NCBI GenBank assembly: GCA_014843695.1
Contig: CM026401.1
Coordinates: 45,737,665 to 45,801,664, forward strand
DNA: 64,000 nucleotides
Origin: Archivesica marissinica
Taxonomy: Eukaryota; Mollusca; Bivalvia; Venerida; Vesicomyidae
Reading direction: 5' to 3'
Notes under the pieces: model-generated
What the model saw: the letters and a program-made list of their open reading frames with translations, nothing else
Databases searched by the model: none
What the model was told of the DNA's origin: nothing
In this document: in pieces, positions 49,201 to 58,200 of the stretch
Layout of the letters: each line of letters opens with the position of its first letter
How positions within the stretch are numbered: the first letter of the stretch is position 1
Made by a program: the position numbers and the translations under genes

Positions 49201-52200
49201 GCATTTATGTAAACATCTATGTATGTGGAGGTGCAGCATTTATGTAAACATCTATGTATGTGGGCATGAAGCATTTATGTAAACATCTATGTATGTGGAC
49301 GTGCAGCATTTATGTAAACATCTATGTATGTGGACGTGCAGCATTTATGTAANNNNNNNNNNNNNNNNNNNNNNNNNNNNNNNNNNNNNNNNNNNNNNNN
49401 NNNNNNNNNNNNNNNNNNNNNNNNNNNNNNNNNNNNNNNNNNNNNNNNNNNNNNNNNNNNNNNNNNNNNNNNNNNNNNNNNNNNNNNNNNNNNNNNNNNN
49501 NNNNNNNNNNNNNNNNNNNNNNNNNNNNNNNNNNNNNNNNNNNNNNNNNNNNNNNNNNNNNNNNNNNNNNNNNNNNNNNNNNNNNNNNNNNNNNNNNNNN
49601 NNNNNNNNNNNNNNNNNNNNNNNNNNNNNNNNNNNNNNNNNNNNNNNNNNNNNNNNNNNNNNNNNNNNNNNNNNNNNNNNNNNNNNNNNNNNNNNNNNNN
49701 NNNNNNNNNNNNNNNNNNNNNNNNNNNNNNNNNNNNNNNNNNNNNNNNNNNNNNNNNNNNNNNNNNNNNNNNNNNNNNNNNNNNNNNNNNNNNNNNNNNN
49801 NNNNNNNNNNNNNNNNNNNNNNNNNNNNNNNNNNNNNNNNNNNNNNNNNNNNNNNNNNNNNNNNNNNNNNNNNNNNNNNNNNNNNNNNNNNNNNNNNNNN
49901 NNNNNNNNNNNNNNNNNNNNNNNNNNNNNNNNNNNNNNNNNNNNNNNNNNNNNNNNNNNNNNNNNNNNNNNNNNNNNNNNNNNNNNNNNNNNNNNNNNNN
50001 NNNNNNNNNNNNNNNNNNNNNNNNNNNNNNNNNNNNNNNNNNNNNNNNNNNNNNNNNNNNNNNNNNNNNNNNNNNNNNNNNNNNNNNNNNNNNNNNNNNN
50101 NNNNNNNNNNNNNNNNNNNNNNNNNNNNNNNNNNNNNNNNNNNNNNNNNNNNNNNNNNNNNNNNNNNNNNNNNNNNNNNNNNNNNNNNNNNNNNNNNNNN
50201 NNNNNNNNNNNNNNNNNNNNNNNNNNNNNNNNNNNNNNNNNNNNNNNNNNNNNNNNNNNNNNNNNNNNNNNNNNNNNNNNNNNNNNNNNNNNNNNNNNNN
50301 NNNNNNNNNNNNNNNNNNNNNNNNNNNNNNNNNNNNNNNNNNNNNNNNNNNNTATGTAAACATCTATGTATGTGGACGTGCAGCATTTATGTAAACATCT
50401 ATGTATGTGGAGGTGCAGCATTTATGTAAACATCTATGTATGTGGGCATGAAGCGTTTATGTAAACATCTATGTATGTGGACGTGCAGCATTTATGTAAA
50501 CATCTATGTATGTGGACGTGCAGCATTTATGTAAACATCTATGTATGTAATCATCTAGTGTGGGATATGGGGTGAAAGTGTCAACCCATATGTCTATATT
50601 TTGGACTGTTCTTTCTCACAAAATGGAATCATGTATAGTGCATTAAGGGTGTGAAAGAATCAACCCATATATCTATATTGGGACTGTTCTTTCTGACAAA
50701 ATGGGTAGAGAAGATGCATGTGGAATTTAAGTGCCTTGCATAAGGGCACAATCGTAACAGCTACAGCTGCGCGCAAGATCCGTTCCTCTCACACCTAAAG
50801 CGAATGCGCTAACACGACTTCCACCATCCAAATACCAAATATTTCAGGAGACTGTACCAGGGATCATTCTAGAGGGCGATGTGGGCGAAATTGTCGCCCT
50901 AGGGACCCTGACTTAGCCCTCTGGGGGCTCCACTTCTCCCTAAAAAACAAACTAAAAAAAACAAACATTTTCTTTGGTTTTTACGATTTTCAAACAAAAT
51001 TGTATCTAGTAAGATACCCATTATAAAGCAGTCCTTCTATTCAAATATTGTATTTAATGGTTGTACTGTGCATTTTAAGTGAAGTATATTAAAGAACACC
51101 ATTTAAGGAAGCGATCATGCGCTTTCTCACTTCTCCCAAAAATTCTGACCTAGAATGAACCCTGCTGTACTCCAGTCAGAAAATGAATGAATGGGAATTC
51201 ACCTTCCATAGTCATTCTCCACCTTGATTACGTGTACTTCATTTTGCTACGAAATTTTACCAAATTCATCGAACCAACGAACCGGTCAGTCCAGGATAGT
51301 GCATGTGGGAAACATGTGGTATATATCACTGGTCAGTCCAGGATAGTGCATGTGGGAAACTTGTGGTATATATCATGTTCATTAATTGCATGATTACAGA
51401 TTCTTCTCGTAGCTAAGGGCATCGCCGTTGCGCTGTCGAGCTCAGTCTCGATCATTTCCAGTCTCGTAGACTCGGCGGTGGATCTGCTCTCGGGTATAAT
51501 CATCTGGTGGACGTCGCGTGCAATGAAGAACAGAAACATATACGAGTATCCTGGCGGTAAATTCTGCATGATATACGCTCGTGTTGTGTGCTTCATTCTA
51601 TACCAGAATTGTTTATTGCTTGTTTCATGGGGCTTGTTTGCCAAGCTCTCATTGGCTTACAGAGGTAACTCGCTTACATGAAACAGTAGATGGCACTAGA
51701 GAAGGGTTTTTTATAGGTATATGCATGTTGCAGATCAGTGTCCCATTTTTCAATTTAAAGTTTTAATTATCCAATGGTTATCTTTACAACAATGAAACTT
51801 TCCAAAACAATATAGCAAAGCATCTTGGTTTTACATATATTAAAGTGCTACCTTTCAGAATTTGTGTTTAATTGTTGTAGAAAATTCTAGTTTAATTAAC
51901 GTAGCTACAACCTAAGGGGGGCTCCGTGGCTGAGTTATTATGTTGGCTGCGATCTTTGCGATTATAAGAAGACGCATGCCCTCCTACAATGGCTTTGACT
52001 ACACTGATGTGTGTTCATGTTGTGCCTAACAAACTAATGTAAATGTTCTACTAACATTGGAGAAACTAATAGACATGAAGTCCTGACAATATGCGCTTGG
52101 TTACTTCATATACCAACCTTTCAATTCTGCCAACTCTTCAATTCTACCAACTCTTCAATTCTGCCAACTCTTCAATTCTACCAACTCTCTTCAATTCTAC

Positions 52201-55200
52201 CAACTCTTCAATTCTTTTTTTTTTTTTTTTTTTAATTTTGAGGCCCCTTTTCGAGTAACCCCGTTTATTTCTTTCTTGTATGTACATAAAAAGCATTTAC
52301 ACAATGTTACAACATAAATGATATCATAAGACGTTTGCCTTCCATGTATATACACAAAAGGGTTATTTCTGGATAAGTATCCCTAGTTTGAAAAATAAAT
52401 TTTAAAGCAAAAAGAGAAGGGTGAGAAGAAAAAAAAGCATATGGGTGATCGTTTTTATTTATTTAATTTCAAATTACACACAAAAAATATAAATAGAGGA
52501 ATTAATTGATTATATAAACGCTACCCACTTGGAGTTGTATTTTTCTAATTTGTCTGTTCGTAAAGCAATCTCCCGTTCTAAATTAATTCTAATATTTAGA
52601 TAGCTTTTAAAGCATTCAAAATGTGGCAATTCTTTTCTACACTTCATTCTATATATAAAAGATTTACATAGAATAATTACGAAATTAATTGTATTGTTTA
52701 TTACTGAGTTGTTTATTTTACCAAAACAAATTACTTCAAAATTTATATCCACATCTATATTTTTTGTTTTTAGAAATGTGCTTAGTTGTTTCCACATGTG
52801 TTGTACACATGGGCATTCCCAAAACAAATGTTCAATATTTTCGACATTCATATTACAGAAATCACAAAGACTTGTCGAAACTAATTTGCATTTTAATAAA
52901 TGTGTATTAGTCGGTAGAATATGCTTCAAGAATTTGTATTGAAAACTTCTTAACTTTGTGTCTATTGTCGCAAAATACAAAACAATTTTAGTTTGTCAAT
53001 TAACGTTTCTGTTCTTGTTTCTGCAAGGAGTCGTTGGTTCATTTTATTTACGTATGATTGTGGTATATTGTGTTTTAGTTTATGATAGGTTAAGAAATCC
53101 TTTTCATTTAAATTAAATAACTCTATCATGTCATCAAATGTTGAGTTTCTTTTATGCTATTTTTTATAATTGCTTGATAGTCGCCGTTTAATAACAGGCT
53201 ATTGTTTATTTTAAAATAACCTGGTCCTCTTTTCTGATCAGTAAAATTAATTTTTAAAAGTACAATTGAATGATCAGATCTAAAACTTAGTTTGATTACA
53301 CAACTTTGCGTTAAGTTACTAAAATATTCGGACACAAGAAAGTAGTCTAATCTGCAGAAGATTGGAGGTACCGTACTAGAATGCCAAGTGTATTGACCTT
53401 GAGATTTGTTTTTATGTCTCCAAATATCGATAAGGTTATTATTTTTTATTATTTCCTTTAATTTTAGTCTACATTTAGAGTGTGTATCTACCTAAAATGA
53501 AATGACATAATTATCAATCTAAAATAAATGGGAACGATCACGCAAATATATAAAGAATGTAATGTCATAGTTTAAGAAAAAATAATCTCGGTCACGGACT
53601 GCAACTACAGTATATAATTGTTTTAAATTCTTTACCAGGTAGATCTATAGCACAACATCAAGCTGTTTGAGTTGTGTTCTTCAATGAATCAATATATGTT
53701 TGACATTCCAAATCCCGCTCGCTCATGTTATTGTCAGTTGACTTTAACAAACATAACAGAAGTGAATCAGACAAACATACAGATTGACAGACAGACGGAC
53801 ATTATGAGTAATAATGCGTATCTGATTACTCTCAAAATGTTGAAATGGCAAATATATTTAATGAATTCTTTGTCAATGTTGCATCTAATATCAAAGATCC
53901 AGTCCCTGATCACTTAAACTTTGACTATATAAAAGATTTTATTAATGAACATGTACCTGTTGATGTAGTGTTTGAAATACCAGAAGTTACACAGAGTAAT
54001 ATCAGAAAACAATTACCCGAACTTAATGTTTCTAAAGCAACTGGAATCGATAATATTGGACCAAAGCTGTTAAAACTTTCAGCTGATATCTTGTACAACA
54101 TTTAACTGTTATAATAAATAAGAGTTTGAAAACATCAACTTTCCCTGAAGCTTGGAAATTTGCAAAAGTCAAACCATTATTCAAAAGTGGAAAAACCAAT
54201 GACGTCAATAACTATAGACCTATTTCAAATTTACCATCTTTGTCGAAACTTTTTGAAAGACACGTGCATAAATCGCTGCAGACTTTTTTGGATCACTTCA
54301 ATTTACCTCACAAAACACAAAGTGGTTTCCGAACTGGCCACTCAACTGAATCAGCTTTACTTTATATGATAGATAAATGGAATCGAGCAATGAATGAGGG
54401 AAAATTGATTGGAAAAAGCTTTTGATCTTGTCGATCATACTGTTTTGTTAAAGAAATTATCATTATACAAATGTAGCAACAATACTTTGAAGCTTTTTCA
54501 ATCATATCTTTGTGATAGAAAGCAAACTGTTTCTATAAATGACGTTTTATCTGAAAATAGAACTGTTAATTGTGGAGTCCCGCAGTGCTCAATATTAGGA
54601 CCTCTTTTATTCTTACTTTTTATCAATGACTTACCACTAATGTTTTCAAATAAAATCACCGGTAGTGATTTATATGCAGATGATACTACATTATATGATA
54701 TCCATAATAAGAAAGAAGTGTTGGAAACAAGATTACAACAAGCTTTGGAAGACTTGAAATACTGGTGTTTCCAAAATGGAATGAAGATTAATACAGACAA
54801 AACGAAAGTTCTATTTATGATGACAGCCCAGCGAAAATGTGCTTTCCCTAACCCTACACTCTCTCTTAAATATGAAAATATACTATTGAAAACCAGCAAA
54901 TCAGAGAAGTTGCTTGGAGTACACATTCAGGATTCATTAAAATGGGACTCACATATCAAATATATTGTGAAAAAGATTTCAACTAACATTTGGCTATTAG
55001 GTAAAATACGGTATATTGTGAATCTGAACTACAGAATACTTTATTACAAGGCATATATCCAACCACATTTTGATTATTGTTGTATCATATGGGGAAACAC
55101 CACACAACAAAATATCAACACATTATTAAGATTGCAGAGACGAGCTTGTAAATTCATTCTGGGCCAAGATTATATTTCTTTGCGTGAATCAATGTCTGAA

Positions 55201-58200
55201 ATTAATATAATGACTTTTGACCAACGTATATAAACCTTTCAATTCTGCCAACTCTTCAATTCTACCAACTCTTCAATTCTACCAAATCTTCAATTCTACC
55301 ACCTTCAATTCTACAAACTCTTCAAGTCTAACAACTCTTCAATTCTATCAACTCTTCAATTCTACCAAATCTTCAATTCTACCAACTCTTCAATTCTAAC
55401 AACTATTCATTTCTACCAACTCTTCATTTCTACCAGCTCTTCAATTCTAACAACTCTCATTTCATGATATCTCTGGCTTTTCTGTTACCTCCCTTGGCAG
55501 ATAAAGTCCGAGATATCCGGAAATGTTTATCGACCCTTTTTAGTTGGAATCCTTTTGTTTTTACTGTTGTTCCCTAACCAGATGTTGCGGTATGATAGCT
55601 GTGATTTTATCAGAATCATGTTAATTTTGCAGATGAAGTACCTATTGGATGTATGATAGTATATATCTCGAGATTTAGTAATTTAATAAGATGAGATATA
55701 TGAAAAAGTTGGCAGTTTCTTATGGAGGTTGGTGCACCCAAGTACTGGTTAACCGCTGGAGCCTGCCCAGGAAACGTGTTGTTAGGTAAACTGCCCGCCG
55801 GCGATATAGCCCAAAATGGTGCTGATGCAGGCGTAAAACCCGAAATATAAATAAATATATAAATTAATAAGATGAGAAAGTGGTGAAAATAGATAGCATG
55901 TGGTGCAAAGGAAACAATGATAAAAACAGAGGAAACCACTTAGCAGGACCTATAATACTTTTAGGTAGTATTCAGAGGTAGCAACTACTCATTGGATGAG
56001 AACTGATATGGGAGTTGAGGCCACAAGGTTTATACGACCTATTTTGTAATTTAGCCAGATAGAAAAGGGGACATAATTTGAAAAAAAGGATTTATTCGAC
56101 CGGAATATTGCAGAATGGGGCCTAACTAAAATGTTATCAGACCTTGAAGTCTAGACCATAAGGGTGCATGCTATTCATTACATCATAGCCGAATAATCAT
56201 ATAGGACTTACTTCCCTTTATTGGAAACAAAGATTGGACTTACTTCCCCTGTCTAAACTTTATTGGAAGCAAAGAAAAGATGGATCCGTCGTCATTTTAA
56301 AATTTCCACAGTGTGAAATTGTCTTATTGCGACATTTATTTGATCAGGATAACAAATATTCAACTTTCAGTGTGGTGTGCATGTTTATAACATAATTTGT
56401 GCTGCAGACCCGTAATATTGTCATTACAGTTTAGTTTATACAAATTTATTTTAGCTCTATTGCGAACGCGCTACATCTCAGGGCTCGACAAATCCACTCG
56501 TCCGCTCGTATTTACGAGTGACTTTTCGATCTGGACGAGTAGAAATTCCAAGTCGCTTGCCCAGTCGGACGAGTGAAAATTTCAGCTAAATATCCAATAT
56601 AAATCAAAGGAACAAAATAAAATAATATCCGTTCTTCGGAATGATTACCAGGCATGATAATGGGAAATCACCGAGGATATTCTAATGTGTTTATGCTGCC
56701 ACATAATTGCATTTATTAATAAATTAAAGTGCAATTCGGACGATTTTTAATTTTCCTAAAATACATGGGACGAGTGATAGTCCAATCTGGACGAGTGGAA
56801 CAGTGGCATCACTCGCCCAGTAGGACGAGTAAGAAATTAAAAATGTGTCGAGGCCTGCATCTGCACTATCACGATTTCCACGTCATTGCATACTTTTCGT
56901 ATTTCACAGGTGTAATAACTATGTAAATAAGCACTGTATGCATATTCATATGCTCTTGTCATAAAAATGAACAAATAACATGGCGTCAAATATCCAGTGC
57001 CACTGAAAATTATCACCCAGCTACATGACAGGCTATTAACACTCAGCTACATGACAGGCTATTAACACTCAGCTACATGACAGGCTATTAACACTCAGCT
57101 ACATGACAGGCTATTAACACTCAGCTACATGACAGGCTATTAACACTCAGCTACATGACAGGCTATTAACACTCAGCTACATGACAGGCTATTAACACTA
57201 CAACTCACTGGATTCTTCAACAGCCATGTCCAGCTACAATAGCAATTCCAATGTACAACCAATCATCGTACCTCCGACACAAACAATCAACATCCCTCTT
57301 ACACAAACAATCAACATCCCACCTACACAACCAATCAACATCCCACCTACACAACCAATCAACATCCCTCCTACACAACCAATCAACATCCCTCGTACAC
57401 AACCAATCAACATCCCTCCTACACAACCAATCAACATCCCACCTACACAACCAATCAACATCCCACCTACACAACCAATCAACATCCCACCTACACAACC
57501 AATCAACATCCCACCTACACAACCAATCAACATCCCGCCTACACAACCAATCACATCCCTCTACACAACCATCAACATCCCTCCAACCAATCAACATCCC
57601 ACACACACAACAATCAACATCCCTGTACACAACCAATCAACATCCTCCTACACAACCAATCAATCCCTCCAACCAATCAAAATCCCTCCTACACAACCAA
57701 TCAATCCCTCCTACACAACCATCAACATCCCTCCCCACAACCAATCAACATCCCTCGTACACAACCAATCAACATCCCTCCTACACAACCAATCAACATC
57801 CCTCCTACACAACCAATCAACATCCCTCCAACCAATCAAAATCCCTCCTACACAACCAATCAACATCCCTCCTACACAACCAATCAAATCCTCCTACACA
57901 ACCAATCAATGCCTACACAACCAATCAACATCCCTACACAACCAATCACATCCCTCCTACACAACCAATCAATGCCTACACAACCAATCAATGCCTACAC
58001 AACCAATCAATGCCTCCAACCAATCAATTCCTACACAACCAATCAACATTTCCTACACAACCAATCAATTCCTACACAACCAATCAACATCCCACCTACA
58101 CAACCAATCAAATCCCTACACAACCAATCAATCCTCCTACACAACCAATCAACATCCCACCTACACAACCAATCAACATCCCTACACAACCAATCAGCAC

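Noticed and set aside
49287..50421. Open frames of about 355 codons
   Set aside because: They span 1000 N and are mostly undefined residues.
47273..51556. Exons 5a and 5b both included as consecutive exons
   Set aside because: 157 bp is not a multiple of 3, and the joined frame stops five codons into 5b.
54409..55233. Intact reverse transcriptase gene
   Set aside because: No genuine start, motif A aspartate lost in a small deletion, and a frameshift upstream; it is a LINE remnant.
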